DNA of 64,000 bases from Atopobium fossor DSM 15642 (GTDB taxonomy: Bacteria; Actinomycetota; Coriobacteriia; Coriobacteriales; Atopobiaceae), in NCBI RefSeq assembly GCF_000483125.1, contig NZ_KI519553.1:933912-997911 (forward strand), in the 5' to 3' direction. Below are positions 17,020 to 27,211 of the stretch, piece after piece; positions within the stretch are counted from its first letter, which is position 1; every line of letters starts with the position of its first letter. Under the pieces are notes generated by a model. It was not told the origin of the DNA. It was given only the letters and a program-made list of their open reading frames with translations, and did no database searches. The translations under genes were made by a program, and so were the position numbers.

Positions 17020-17871
17020 TTACACCTCCTCTTGCTTGCCTAAATAAGCTTCAATAACTTGAGGATTATTCTGAATTTCTTCTGGTGTACCCTTGGCAAT
17101 AATCTTGCCATAGCTCAAAACAACAATACCCTCGCAAATACCCATAACCAGATCCATGTCATGCTCAATAAGCATAACGGCAATCTGAAAGCGATCACGA
17201 ATAGCCAAAATGTTGTCCATAAGCTCAGAAGTCTCTGAGGGGTTCATACCAGCAGCAGGCTCATCAAGCAAAAGTACCTTAGGATTGGTTGCCAAGGCAC
17301 GCACAATCTCTAAACGACGCTGAGCTCCATAAGGTAAGGAACCTGCAGGTACATTTGCCATATTCTGCATGTCAAAAATGCCAAGTAACTCCTTGGCTTT
17401 GGTATGAAAATCGCGCTCAGACAGCCAATGTTGAGGCAAGCGAAAAATCCCGGAGAGCATGCCGCTCTTAACCTGATTATGCAAACCAACCATGACGTTC
17501 TCCTCAACCGTCATGGTTGAGAACAAACGAATATTCTGAAACGTACGCGCAATACCTAGCTGAGATGCCTTTGCAGGGCCCATACCAGCCGTATCTGTAC
17601 CATCCAATAAAACAGTACCACGTGTTGGCTGATACACCTTAGTAAGCAGATTAAAAACGGTTGTTTTACCAGCGCCGTTAGGTCCAATAAGACCAGCAAT
17701 CTCTGTCTTGCCAACGGTCAAGTTAAAATCATCAACTGCATGCAAGCCACCAAAATCAATACCTAGATGGCGACATTCCAGTGCAGGAGTTGCATATAAA
17801 TCACGCTCAGGGACAATACTGTCCGATGGAAAAGGAACCATTTTGGTGTGTACACGACGTTTATTAGCCAT
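17020..17871 (-). CDS. livG: Branched-chain amino-acid ABC transporter ATPase LivG
   Basis: The second ATPase of the importer, 283 residues. It has Walker A GPNGAGKTT, the LivG-specific stretch GIARTFQNIRLFSTMTVEENVMVG, ABC signature region YGAQRRLEIVRALA (the signature reads LPYGAQR rather than LSGGQ, common in LivG) and Walker B KVLLLDEPAAGMNP. An N-terminal leader of about 30 residues precedes the domain. Its start lies inside the last codons of livM (8-base overlap), pointing to translational coupling. Confidence 0.94.
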   Translation of the reverse strand: MANKRRVHTKMVPFPSDSIVPERDLYATPALECRHLGIDFGGLHAVDDFNLTVGKTEIAGLIGPNGAGKTTVFNLLTKVYQPTRGTVLLDGTDTAGMGPAKASQLGIARTFQNIRLFSTMTVEENVMVGLHNQVKSGMLSGIFRLPQHWLSERDFHTKAKELLGIFDMQNMANVPAGSLPYGAQRRLEIVRALATNPKVLLLDEPAAGMNPSETSELMDNILAIRDRFQIAVMLIEHDMDLVMGICEGIVVLSYGKIIAKGTPEEIQNNPQVIEAYLGKQEEV

Positions 17872-18958
17872 GTAAATCGCCCCCTTTCGCAGTGCAAACA
17901 GCTATTTCGTCTTCACCCTTATGAAGTACCTTATCGCGCAATTGATAAAACCAATTCTTAAGATGCTCATTATTGCCAATAAGCATGGTGGCAATAAGAA
18001 CAACGGCATACATCAACAGGCGATAATCAGACAGTGAGCGAAGTGCTTCAGGCAACACTGTGAGCAAAGTAGCAGCAATAATAGAGCCACGGATCTTACC
18101 CATACCTCCCAAAACAACAAAAACCAAAATCATGATGGAAAGGTTAAAGTCAAACTTCTTTGGCACAATGGACGAGAAGTTCATGGCATACAGCGCTCCA
18201 GCCATACCAGCCAAAGCAGCAGAAACTACAAATGCCATGAGGCGATACTTGGTAACGTTAATGCCAACAGATTCTGCAGCAATGCGGTTATCGCGCACAG
18301 ACATGATGGCACGTCCAGAACGAGAGTTCTTAAGATTGAGCACTACCATCAAACAAAACAACACCAGCAAAAAGCCCATCACAAAAGTAGATGCCTTAGT
18401 AATACCTGCGGCACCTTGCGGACCATTAATCAAAATAGTGCCGCCCTCCATACCAAGCGCTTTGGTAGATTGCATTGAGAAGTGCAGACCGGCCTTATCC
18501 ATGCCTACATATAAATTGTTGAGCACATTCTTGATAATCTCGCCAAACGCAAGCGTAACGATGGCCAAGTAGTCACCATGCAAGCGCATAACTGGAATAC
18601 CAATAAGAACGCCCGTAAGCGCAGCCAACATACCAGCTACAACAATGGCAATAACCAGACGTACTATAGGACTGGCCACGGCACCAGAAAGCGCAGCCAT
18701 AACAACTACACCACAAAAGGCACCCACACTCATAAAACCGGCGTGTCCCAAGCTCAACTCACCAGAAATACCCACTACAAGATTAAGAGATACCGCCATG
18801 ACAATGTAGGCGCAGATGGGTACCATCATGCCCGCCAACGAATGTGAAATTGCCCTTGAAGAAATTAAACCCTGTACCACAAAGAAAGCAATGACCACCA
18901 GTGCGTACGTAAGCAGATTATCCTTGCCCGTACGGGACATCTTTTTGAAAAAACTCAT
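17864..18958 (-). CDS. livM: Branched-chain amino-acid ABC transporter permease LivM
   Basis: This 364-residue permease has about nine hydrophobic segments and the BPD_transp_2 family landmarks: VVGISGELSLGHAGFMSVGAF near residue 60, then FGEIIKNVLNNLYVGMDKAGL and the cytoplasmic coupling loop SVRDNRIAAESVGINVTKYRL, which contacts the ATPases. It is 3 bases after livH. Its C-terminal cytoplasmic tail after residue 335 is charged. Confidence 0.94.
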   Translation of the reverse strand: MSFFKKMSRTGKDNLLTYALVVIAFFVVQGLISSRAISHSLAGMMVPICAYIVMAVSLNLVVGISGELSLGHAGFMSVGAFCGVVVMAALSGAVASPIVRLVIAIVVAGMLAALTGVLIGIPVMRLHGDYLAIVTLAFGEIIKNVLNNLYVGMDKAGLHFSMQSTKALGMEGGTILINGPQGAAGITKASTFVMGFLLVLFCLMVVLNLKNSRSGRAIMSVRDNRIAAESVGINVTKYRLMAFVVSAALAGMAGALYAMNFSSIVPKKFDFNLSIMILVFVVLGGMGKIRGSIIAATLLTVLPEALRSLSDYRLLMYAVVLIATMLIGNNEHLKNWFYQLRDKVLHKGEDEIAVCTAKGGDLHG

Positions 18959-18961
18959 GCG

Positions 18962-19843
18962 CTACACCTTCTCATGAATTGTCTTGCCCAGAAGGCCAGC
19001 GGGCTTAACCAGCAGAACAATAATCAAAACAGCAAATACAACGGCGTCGGAAAGCTGCGTAGAGATGTAAGCCTTAGCAAAAATTTCGATAATGCCCAGA
19101 AGAATACCACCCAACATGGCACCAGGAATAGAACCAATGCCACCTAAAACGGCAGCAACAAAAGCCTTAATACCAGGCATCTGGCCTGTAGTTGGCATAA
19201 GCGTGGGATAGGCAGAACATAGTAAAACGCCTGCAATAGCAGCCAAGCCAGAGCCAATTGCAAATACCATAGAAATGGTCGAGTTTACATTGATGCCCAT
19301 AAGTTGCGCTGCTGCTTTATCCTCAGACACCGCACGCATGGCCTTGCCCATTTTGGTGCGAGTAGTAAAGAAGGTTAAACCCAGCATGATAAAAATATTG
19401 GCCAAAACCGTCACAATGGAGACGGCGCTGATTACTAACTGACCACCAAAAAGACTAACAGACGGCAGGTCAATAACCGATATAAACGACTTAGGATCAG
19501 ACTTCCAGACAATCAAAGCCATATTCTGCAGTAAATAGCTCACACCAATTGCCGTAATAAGTACATCAAGTGATGGTGCATTACGCAATGGTTTATATGC
19601 GAGTTTCTCGACCACTATTCCTAACAAGGTACAAACTACAATAGAAATAAGCACGGCAATAAGAGGGTTAAGCCCCAGATATGCCATAGCACAATAACTG
19701 GTATATCCGCCAACCATGATTACATCGCCATGAGCGAAGTTAAGCATTTTAGCAATGCCATAAACCATGGTGTAGCCCAGCGCGATGATGGCGTAAATGC
19801 TGCCCAACGAGATTCCATTTACCAGGTTGGAGATAAATCCCAT
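18962..19843 (-). CDS. livH: Branched-chain amino-acid ABC transporter permease LivH
   Basis: This 293-residue permease starts with the classic GISLGSIYAIIALGYTMVYG segment (residues 10-29) and carries LNFAHGDVIMVGGY and the coupling loop MRAVSEDKAAAQLMGINVNST. Eight or so membrane helices are visible. It pairs with LivM to form the channel. It is separated from the binding-protein gene by 147 bases that contain a stem-loop, so its level may be set lower than that of the binding protein. Confidence 0.94.
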   Translation of the reverse strand: MGFISNLVNGISLGSIYAIIALGYTMVYGIAKMLNFAHGDVIMVGGYTSYCAMAYLGLNPLIAVLISIVVCTLLGIVVEKLAYKPLRNAPSLDVLITAIGVSYLLQNMALIVWKSDPKSFISVIDLPSVSLFGGQLVISAVSIVTVLANIFIMLGLTFFTTRTKMGKAMRAVSEDKAAAQLMGINVNSTISMVFAIGSGLAAIAGVLLCSAYPTLMPTTGQMPGIKAFVAAVLGGIGSIPGAMLGGILLGIIEIFAKAYISTQLSDAVVFAVLIIVLLVKPAGLLGKTIHEKV

Positions 19844-19939
19844 CCCGCACTCCTTTCACCACAGAGGCTGCCTTAGATGTGCAGCTCTTTTCATATAAAC
19901 AAATACATGCGCGGCACATATAATCGCGCCTTACAAGAA

Positions 19940-19967
19940 GCGGAGACTGCTCATGAGCAATCTCCGC
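19940..19967 (-). terminator. Stem-loop between the Liv binding-protein gene and livH
   Basis: GCGGAGA (19940-19946) pairs with TCTCCGC (19961-19967), and an inner TGCTCATGAGCA extends the stem around one mismatch. On the minus strand the stem is followed by TTCTTG, only a weak T run, so partial termination or protection of the upstream message from decay is likelier than full termination. Confidence 0.6.
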
Positions 19968-19990
19968 TGTTCATCGGCTCTTACGTGAAA

Positions 19991-21214
19991 CTACATTCCC
20001 ACGTAAGCGCCGTTCTTAATGACCATACCCTTAGGCTGCTTGGAAACCTCACCGGTATCAGACCACGTCATACCAGTGCCCGTCAAGCCATCATAACTAA
20101 AATCGGATGAGGTAATAGCTTCAACCAATTTGTCACAGATATCCGAGAAAGACATATCGGCTGTTACGCCGCTTTTCTCGATAGCCTGCTTGATAACGTA
20201 AATGCAGTCATATGCATCGGCAGCAAACTGATTAGGGATTCCACCGTACTGCTCTTTGTATGTCTTTACAAAGGTCTGGGTCTTCTCGTCTGTTGCATCT
20301 GCCGTAAAGGGCGTAAGCAACATAACACCCTCTGCCAAAGAGGTGTCAAAACCTTCGAGGGTAAGCAAACCATCCAGACCGTCAACACCAAAGAACTTAG
20401 GAGCATATCCCATCTGATTTGCCTGGGTAAGAATCAGTGAAGCGGGCTGATAATAGATGGGCAAGAATACAAGATCTGCCTCGGCAGACTTAGCTTTATT
20501 AAGCTGTACCGAGAAATCCGTTGCGGAGTCATCTGTAAATGTAGACTCTGCCACCACGGTCAAACCAATCTCCTTGGCTTGAGACATAAACTTTTTGTAT
20601 ACACCCGTAGAATATGCATCAGAATTGTTGTAGATAACAGCAATTTTGGTACCCAAGCTTTGATCGCTTACATACTTTGCTGCAGCGGTACCTTGGTTAG
20701 GGTCTGTAAAACACATCTGAAAGACATTCTTCTTGCGTTGCACAGAAACATTGCCATCTACATCAGGCTGACCACCAATAACATCGGTAGCAGATGCAGA
20801 AGGCGTGAGCTGAAACAAGTTGTCGGCATTGGATTCCGAAGTAACAGCAATGGTAGGAGCTGTGGTAGTACAACCTGCCAAGATTTGCATACCCCAGTCC
20901 TTAAGATTGTTATATGCATTGATGGACTTCTCGGAATCGTTCTCGTCATCCTGATAGTTAAAGTCAAACTTTACGCCATCACCTTTATTGATCTCATCGA
21001 TAGCAATCTGAGCACCAGCCTTGGTAGCATTGCCATAAATAGCAGCAGCACCCGTTACAGGACCAACGGAACCAATTTTAAAGGCACCATCCACACTTGC
21101 AGAAGAAGAGCCAGTATCAGAGCAGCCAGCAAGACCTAACCCGGTAATGCTAATGACGCTCGAAGCCCCAACTAGTTTGACGAAATTCCTTCTTGATACA
21201 TTACTAAAATCCAT
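19991..21214 (-). CDS. livK: Branched-chain amino-acid ABC substrate-binding lipoprotein
   Basis: The 407-residue protein is a type I periplasmic-binding-fold receptor of the LivJ/LivK family. The N-terminus has a twin-arginine-like SRRNFVKL (residues 7-14), a hydrophobic stretch and a lipobox LAGC with Cys31, so it is probably exported folded or by Sec and lipid-anchored. The mature part shows FKIGSVGPVTGAAAIYGNAT, the usual start of the family, and the ligand region CTTTAPTIAVTSES. It is the first gene of the operon and is followed by a stem-loop. The ligand is presumably leucine, isoleucine or valine, though this family also binds other amino acids. Confidence 0.9.
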   Translation of the reverse strand: MDFSNVSRRNFVKLVGASSVISITGLGLAGCSDTGSSSASVDGAFKIGSVGPVTGAAAIYGNATKAGAQIAIDEINKGDGVKFDFNYQDDENDSEKSINAYNNLKDWGMQILAGCTTTAPTIAVTSESNADNLFQLTPSASATDVIGGQPDVDGNVSVQRKKNVFQMCFTDPNQGTAAAKYVSDQSLGTKIAVIYNNSDAYSTGVYKKFMSQAKEIGLTVVAESTFTDDSATDFSVQLNKAKSAEADLVFLPIYYQPASLILTQANQMGYAPKFFGVDGLDGLLTLEGFDTSLAEGVMLLTPFTADATDEKTQTFVKTYKEQYGGIPNQFAADAYDCIYVIKQAIEKSGVTADMSFSDICDKLVEAITSSDFSYDGLTGTGMTWSDTGEVSKQPKGMVIKNGAYVGM

Positions 21215-21384
21215 CTCTTCCTCCTTCGAACGTCATGCACCCTATCTCTGTGAGTGCGTAGGTGACATTTTTAAGCGAAAGCGAGCTGAATTTATCGACA
21301 TTAGGCGTTTTGAAACAATTACGTAACCAACAAGATACACAAATTGTAATAAAACTCATCAAATGCAGGTAAAAAGGTGTATTT

Positions 21385-23043
21385 TTACTCCGTAGAGCTA
21401 CGCAAAGATGGAATAAGACGACCTAAAAGTGTGCGAATCATGTGTGCTTCTGGGAACTTAAACACAATTGCCAAGCCAAAGGTAAGGAAAAGTGCAGGCA
21501 AACCTCCTGCTACAGTAACTATGAGCGCTGATACAGTTCCAGTAATAAATCCCATATGAGAAGCAGTAAGAAGTATTGCCATACCCACAGCAGAGCCTAG
21601 AGCACCAACTACTAAAGAACGTACACAAGACAGTGCAATGCCCGTAAGACCAATACCCTGTAATTGCTTGCGAAGACTCCAAAACGTTACAACATCTACC
21701 ACAACAAAGAATACCAGCGAACTCAAGGCAACATTGAGAAGACCAAACTGCTCGGTCAGAAGCAGACACTGAGCCACTTGGATAGCACTAGCCACAATAG
21801 ACGACCATGCTAAAACACCCATCTTACGCAAGGAAGAGCACGCCTTTTGTAGGTAGGTGCATACACCATATAAAGGAAGTGCTACCGATAAAGCTGCAAG
21901 ATACTCTGCTACATGAACAAGATCTTGTGGATTAAATCGTCCTGCACCAAGCAACATGGAAAGCGGACGAGAAAACACAATCAAGTACATGGCAAAAGGA
22001 ATCAGGAAGAATAAAATCTGACTCGTTCCAGCCGCCACTCCACGCTTATATTGATCCATATTATGGTGAGCAACTGCCTCAGAAAGCTCGGTAAACATAG
22101 CTGTGGTAATAGGAATTGCCAAAATAGCATACGGCAAGGTGTACCACAGACGAGCATAGTATGCGATAGAGGCGCCCGTTGCTATAACAGACAGTACGCT
22201 TGAAGTTTGCACCGAATAGGTAACAAAATTGCATCCTGTAAGCACTAAAGAAGGAATACCAATGGAGAGGGTTTCCTTAATACTCGGATCTTTAAGATCC
22301 ACATAAGGACGAATGCGTACACCCATTTTACGCAATGCTGGGATTTGTATTACTACCTGCACAGCTACACCCAAAGGATTGCCAATTGCTAGGCAGAGTA
22401 ATGCCAAGTTTGGATGAGAGCTTTGCAGCACAGCATACAACACAAACGATGCCGTACAAATAAAGTTATTAAAGATGGGAGCAGCATTACTCCAAAAATA
22501 CTCACGCTCTGCGTTGAGGATACCTGACAAAATAGAAGAAAGCGCATACAACACAACTTCAATAACAAAGAATCTAAAGAATAACGTTGTAAGGTCAAAA
22601 TCAAAATCCGACTTAGCACTAAAGGATTGAGTCCAAATAACTTGACTTGCAAAAACAAATCCTAAAAGTGCCACAATACCCATAAGCAACACCACTAGTG
22701 ATGCCAAATTGGATGCGTACTTACTTGCGCCTTCTCGACCAGCTTTCTCTTTAACCGACATATACACTGGCAAAAATGCCGTAATAAGCATGCCACCCAT
22801 AACCAGCTCATATAACTGATTAGGCAAATTATTAGCAACGGTATAAGCACTTGAAACAAGCGTTACACCCAGCGCATAAGCCTGTCCCCAAGTGCGAAAA
22901 AATCCCGTAATTCGACTGAGAATAACTAAGCCGCTCATTAATGCTGCAGACCTACCAATACCAGCGGTTGAGTTTGAGCTTGAGTTAGAAACGGATGCTT
23001 TTTTGGGTACAGACACACCCTTCATATGCTTAGGAGTGTACAT
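21385..23043 (-). CDS. murJ: Lipid II flippase MurJ/MviN
   Basis: MurJ moves lipid II across the membrane for peptidoglycan synthesis. The 552-residue protein has about fourteen hydrophobic segments and the MviN hallmark region ILSRITGFFRTWGQAYALG near residues 38-56 (with conserved arginines), then NLPNQLYELVMGGML. The start at 23041-23043 follows GAGGAG within the last codons of the ybaK gene, and a longer frame into that gene was rejected. The short serine-rich N-terminus before the first helix is common in actinobacteria. It ends 170 bases upstream (by coordinate) of the liv operon's first gene. Confidence 0.93.
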   Translation of the reverse strand: MYTPKHMKGVSVPKKASVSNSSSNSTAGIGRSAALMSGLVILSRITGFFRTWGQAYALGVTLVSSAYTVANNLPNQLYELVMGGMLITAFLPVYMSVKEKAGREGASKYASNLASLVVLLMGIVALLGFVFASQVIWTQSFSAKSDFDFDLTTLFFRFFVIEVVLYALSSILSGILNAEREYFWSNAAPIFNNFICTASFVLYAVLQSSHPNLALLCLAIGNPLGVAVQVVIQIPALRKMGVRIRPYVDLKDPSIKETLSIGIPSLVLTGCNFVTYSVQTSSVLSVIATGASIAYYARLWYTLPYAILAIPITTAMFTELSEAVAHHNMDQYKRGVAAGTSQILFFLIPFAMYLIVFSRPLSMLLGAGRFNPQDLVHVAEYLAALSVALPLYGVCTYLQKACSSLRKMGVLAWSSIVASAIQVAQCLLLTEQFGLLNVALSSLVFFVVVDVVTFWSLRKQLQGIGLTGIALSCVRSLVVGALGSAVGMAILLTASHMGFITGTVSALIVTVAGGLPALFLTFGLAIVFKFPEAHMIRTLLGRLIPSLRSSTE

Positions 23044-23044
23044 G

Positions 23045-23554
23045 TTACTCCTCGTCTCGGGTGATATCTGCAAAGGTAGCATGAATAAAGTGAGCGAGTT
23101 TTTCCGGATGCACCTGTAAGGAAAGACCACGCTTACCACCAGAAATACCAATCTCATCAAAGAGTTGAGCGGTCTCATCCAACAAAGTTGGGAATTGTTT
23201 TTTCATACCCACTGGCGAACAGCCACCACGCACATATCCTGTAGTGGTTTCTAAGTCTTTCATGGGTAGCATGGCTAAGTTCTTCTCGCCCGCCGCTACA
23301 GCTGCTTTTTTAAGATCAAGTTCACAGACAACAGGAATGCAACATACAACGCAGTTACCTGATGGAGTTGTGGTAACAAGGGTTTTAAATGCAGCATGAG
23401 GATCTTCTCCCAAAAACTCAGCGATGCGAACTCCAACACCCGTAGAAAGATCTTCATTATTTGCGTCATAGCAAAGCGTGCGATATGCCACGCCACCCTG
23501 TTCCAGCTCGCGCATGGCATTGGTTTTGGAAACCTTTTGCTTGCGTGCCACCAA
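23045..23554 (-). CDS. ybaK: YbaK/EbsC-type Cys-tRNA(Pro)/Cys-tRNA deacylase
   Basis: The 169-residue protein belongs to the YbaK/EbsC editing-domain family that hydrolyses misacylated Cys-tRNA(Pro). It shows the conserved TNAMRELEQGGV start, DPHAAFKTLVTT with the catalytic lysine, KDLETTTGYVRGGCSPVGMKK and the final ISGGKRGLSLQVHPEKL. It starts one base before the uvrA stop region ends and is followed at once by murJ, so the three appear co-transcribed. Confidence 0.93.
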   Translation of the reverse strand: MVARKQKVSKTNAMRELEQGGVAYRTLCYDANNEDLSTGVGVRIAEFLGEDPHAAFKTLVTTTPSGNCVVCCIPVVCELDLKKAAVAAGEKNLAMLPMKDLETTTGYVRGGCSPVGMKKQFPTLLDETAQLFDEIGISGGKRGLSLQVHPEKLAHFIHATFADITRDEE

Positions 23555-26452
23555 CTACTCCTTTGTCATCTGCTGTGCTCGTGCTCGATCACGCGCCAAG
23601 ATGGGCGCAAGGTATTTACCTGTTTGACTCTGCTCAATCTTAACAATTTGTTCTGGTGTGCCATACCCAACAATGGTACCGCCACCGGCACCACCTTCAG
23701 GTCCAAGATCCAAAATGCGATCGGCCATTTTAATGACATCCAAATTATGCTCAATAACTAAAACCGTATTACCAGCATCTACCAGCTTTTGAAGCACACT
23801 CACCAGCTGACGAACATCCTCAAAATGCAGTCCTGTTGTAGGCTCATCCAAAATGTAAAAGGTCTTGCCTGTTTGTTGACGATGTAGTTCCTTAGCAAGC
23901 TTTACACGCTGAGCTTCTCCGCCAGAAAGCGTAGTAGCAGGTTGACCCAGGTGCACATAGCCTAAACCCACATCATACAACGTTTGCAACTTATTCTTGA
24001 TGCGAGGAATATTAGCAAAGAACACCAGCGCTTCATGCACCGTCATTTCCAACACATCAGAAATGGACTTGCCGTGATAGAGCACTTCTAGGGTTTCTCG
24101 GTTATAACGCTTGCCATGACAAACCTCACAGGGAACATAAATGTCTGGCAAGAAGTTCATCTCGATCTTAATTTGGCCATCGCCCTTACAGGCCTCACAA
24201 CGGCCTCCCGATACATTAAATGAAAAACGACCAGGACTATATCCACGGGCACGAGACTCTGGTGTAGAAGCAAACAGTGCACGCAAATCATCCCACAAGC
24301 CAATATAGGTTGCAGGATTAGAGCGTGGCGTACGACCAATGGGAGACTGATCAATATCAATGACTTTATCGATTAACTTATGCCCCTCGGCATCCGTAAT
24401 GCCCGTAATCTTTTTATAAGGACCAACAGAACGTTTAGAGCGCTGTACGTCATTGGTAAGCGCCGGAGCGATAGTATCTGTTACCAACGAAGACTTACCT
24501 GAACCAGAAACACCCGTTACCACAGTAAGTGTGCCATATTCAATCTTTGCCGAAACATTCTTAAGGTTGTTAGCTGTAGCCCCTGTAATCTTAAGCGCAC
24601 CGCGGTGAGGATTGCGGCGTTTGTCTGGCAGTGCAATCATCTTCTGACCCGTAAGATACGCGCCAGTGAGTGATTGAGGACTATCCATGATCTGCTGAGG
24701 TGTACCCGCAGCAACCACCTTGCCACCCAACTCACCTGCACCAGGACCCATATCAATAACGTAATCTGCTGCACGAATGGTATCCTCATCGTGCTCGACC
24801 ACAATCACAGTATTGCCCATATCACGTAAACGCTGCAGCGTTTGAATGAGACGATCATTGTCACGTTGATGTAAGCCAATAGAAGGCTCATCCAAAATAT
24901 AAAGCACACCCATAAGGCCTGCGCCAATTTGAGTAGCTAAGCGAATACGCTGAGCTTCTCCACCAGAAAGTGTAGAAGCAGCACGACTAAGCGTTAAATA
25001 GTCTAAGCCAACATTTACCATAAAGCGAAGACGAGCTACTATCTCGCGTACGATAGCAGCGCCAATAAGCTGTTGACGCTCGGTCAAGGTAAGCTTTTCA
25101 AAGAACTCAAGAGCATCTGCACAAGAAAAGTCACATATCTGTTGGATGTTCTTATCGCCCACCGTGACTGCAAGATACTCCGGCTTAAGACGTGCTCCGT
25201 GGCAGGTAGTGCACACGGCTTCGGTAATGTATCTTTCCAGATGCGTCTTCATAGTTTCTGATGACGTTTCCTGGTATTTCTCAAACAAAATATGGCGTAC
25301 ACCAGAAAATTTAGTAAACCAATGAGTATCACGACCATCACGCGTGTGATAATCCACGCGAATTTTTGTCTCACCTAAGCCATCAAGCAACGCGTGCTGG
25401 GTTTTTGCCTTAAGCTTCTTCCAAGGTGTCGTATCTTTCTCGCCCATATGTGTACATACTGCTGATAAAATCTGCGGATAATAGTTTGAGTTACCAAAGA
25501 TAGAGCCAAAAACTCCCTCAGAAACAGATAGCTTGGGGTCCTCAATAAGTGCTTCTACATCCACTGTACGTCTAGTGCCCAAACCATCGCAGTCGGGACA
25601 GGCACCATACGGTGCATTAAAAGAAAAATCACGTGGCTGTAAATCATCAATTGAATGACCGTGATCGGGACAGGCAAGTGCCAATGAATAACTTAGCAGC
25701 TCACCTTCTGTATCTTCAGGAGCTCCGCGATCTGGAAGCACATAAAAACTTACACGACCAGCTGCTAAACGTGTAGCATTTTCCACGGCTTCTGCAATGC
25801 GACCAAGTGAGTTTTCACGGATAACAATACGGTCTACCACAACCTCAATGGTGTGCTTAAACTTCTTATCAAGCTTGATTTGCTCTTCAAGCTCACGCAC
25901 TTCTCCATCAATACGGACGCGAGAAAAACCTTCTGCACGCAGATCTTCAAAGAGCTTGGTGTACTCGCCCTTACGACCCAACACTACAGGAGCCAGCACC
26001 AGTGCACGACGTCCTTGACCAGCTACAAGCACCTTATCAGCAACCTGATCGGTGGTTTGACGTTCAATAATACGGCCGCACACAGGACAATGAGGCACTC
26101 CTATGCGTGCAAACAATAGACGAAGATAGTCATAGATTTCTGTAACGGTACCCACAGTAGAACGTGGATTGCGGCTTGTTGTTTTTTGATCAATAGAAAC
26201 CGCAGGAGAAAGACCATCGATAGAATCGAGATCTGGCTTATCCATCTGACCCAAAAACATGCGGGCATAGCTGGATAGAGACTCTACGTAACGACGTTGG
26301 CCTTCTGCATAGATAGTATCAAATGCAAGGCTTGATTTACCCGAACCAGACAAACCAGTAATAACCACCAGTTTATCTCGCGGAATGGTAACATCCACAT
26401 CACGTAAATTGTGCTCGCGAGCGCCACGAATAACAATGGAATCTGACGACAT
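23555..26452 (-). CDS. uvrA: Excinuclease ABC subunit A
   Basis: UvrA finds DNA damage and loads UvrB for nucleotide excision repair. The 965-residue protein has two ABC ATPase halves: Walker A GLSGSGKSS near residue 34 and GVSGSGKSS near 640, signatures TLSGGEAQR in both halves and paired Walker B motifs. Zinc modules are seen in CPVCGRIIER, ACPDCDGLG, and CEACKGDGQIKIEMNFLPD with VPCEVCHG. The start was set at MSSDSIVIRG (26450-26452) after TAGGAAACC, twelve codons inside the longest frame. uvrB is also in the window but in a different operon. Confidence 0.96.
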   Translation of the reverse strand: MSSDSIVIRGAREHNLRDVDVTIPRDKLVVITGLSGSGKSSLAFDTIYAEGQRRYVESLSSYARMFLGQMDKPDLDSIDGLSPAVSIDQKTTSRNPRSTVGTVTEIYDYLRLLFARIGVPHCPVCGRIIERQTTDQVADKVLVAGQGRRALVLAPVVLGRKGEYTKLFEDLRAEGFSRVRIDGEVRELEEQIKLDKKFKHTIEVVVDRIVIRENSLGRIAEAVENATRLAAGRVSFYVLPDRGAPEDTEGELLSYSLALACPDHGHSIDDLQPRDFSFNAPYGACPDCDGLGTRRTVDVEALIEDPKLSVSEGVFGSIFGNSNYYPQILSAVCTHMGEKDTTPWKKLKAKTQHALLDGLGETKIRVDYHTRDGRDTHWFTKFSGVRHILFEKYQETSSETMKTHLERYITEAVCTTCHGARLKPEYLAVTVGDKNIQQICDFSCADALEFFEKLTLTERQQLIGAAIVREIVARLRFMVNVGLDYLTLSRAASTLSGGEAQRIRLATQIGAGLMGVLYILDEPSIGLHQRDNDRLIQTLQRLRDMGNTVIVVEHDEDTIRAADYVIDMGPGAGELGGKVVAAGTPQQIMDSPQSLTGAYLTGQKMIALPDKRRNPHRGALKITGATANNLKNVSAKIEYGTLTVVTGVSGSGKSSLVTDTIAPALTNDVQRSKRSVGPYKKITGITDAEGHKLIDKVIDIDQSPIGRTPRSNPATYIGLWDDLRALFASTPESRARGYSPGRFSFNVSGGRCEACKGDGQIKIEMNFLPDIYVPCEVCHGKRYNRETLEVLYHGKSISDVLEMTVHEALVFFANIPRIKNKLQTLYDVGLGYVHLGQPATTLSGGEAQRVKLAKELHRQQTGKTFYILDEPTTGLHFEDVRQLVSVLQKLVDAGNTVLVIEHNLDVIKMADRILDLGPEGGAGGGTIVGYGTPEQIVKIEQSQTGKYLAPILARDRARAQQMTKE

Positions 26453-26557
26453 TGGTTTCCTAACTAAAGAACGTAACAAGCCATACATCAGTACGCATGA
26501 CTTGCATCATATGCTAGTTCTTTAGTCTACCCATCGAACAGTATTGCTTTGCAAACA

Positions 26558-27019
26558 TTACTCGCTTACAAGAACCTTTACACACACTTTTCGTAGTGGC
26601 TTGGGACTCTCCAAGGCACAGCCAGGTTTGTGAGCATCCTCGGGCATGGTAATAACATATTCTCCCGCATGGAGTGGCACCCAAATGCGTGATTTTGGCT
26701 CACCATACAAGCAAAAGTCTGCCTGGTCATCAAATTCCTGCAAAGGCTTAACCTCACTAATATGAGCCACGCCTACCAGTTCTTCTCCCGAAACAACATA
26801 GTGAATATCTGCATACCGACGATGCGCCTCATAGGCTTTCTCACTACTCAAAGCAGTAGTAAATTCCTGGACATTTGCCGTAATACGATTGCCGTCTATC
26901 GTATGCACACCCAACTCCAAATGAGCCAAATCTGCAGAACGTAACCATGCAAGAGCCTGCTCAAAACGAGCGGCATATTCTTGATATTTGTGCGAATCCT
27001 CAAGCCTTGACGCGATCAT
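26558..27019 (-). CDS. YhcH/YjgK/YiaL-family cupin protein
   Basis: This 153-residue protein matches the YhcH/YjgK/YiaL (DUF386) beta-barrel family, which includes the sialic-acid anomerase NanQ and the beta-galactosidase accessory EbgC. Support comes from the opening MIASRLEDSHKYQEY, the metal-site region EAHRRYADIHYVVSGEE with acidic and histidine ligands, and the late MPEDAHKPGCAL. The barrel probably binds a metal and an open sugar or uronate, but no sugar genes flank it here, so its substrate is open. It stands alone between uvrA and a terminator-bounded operon. Confidence 0.85.
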   Translation of the reverse strand: MIASRLEDSHKYQEYAARFEQALAWLRSADLAHLELGVHTIDGNRITANVQEFTTALSSEKAYEAHRRYADIHYVVSGEELVGVAHISEVKPLQEFDDQADFCLYGEPKSRIWVPLHAGEYVITMPEDAHKPGCALESPKPLRKVCVKVLVSE

Positions 27020-27154
27020 GAAACACTCCTTTTATGGTGAGCTCATAGTACTGTGTTGCTACGCACAGAGAAGCGCATAATTTTTCACATCGCATTGTAC
27101 TCCACCATGTCTTACTAATTTCCAACACGTTTCTCAATTTTGGTTAAACGTAAA

Positions 27155-27184
27155 AAGAGGTGCTGGTTTAAACCAACACCTCTT
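27155..27184 (-). terminator. Intrinsic terminator after the GGGtGRT gene
   Basis: AAGAGGTG at 27155-27162 and CACCTCTT at 27177-27184 close a stem extended inward by TGGTTTAAACCA with one mismatch. On the minus strand the stem is followed by TTTTTA. It lies 28 bases after the stop of the GGGtGRT gene. Confidence 0.85.
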
Positions 27185-27211
27185 CAAGAAGCTATATGTA
27201 TAAAAACTTCT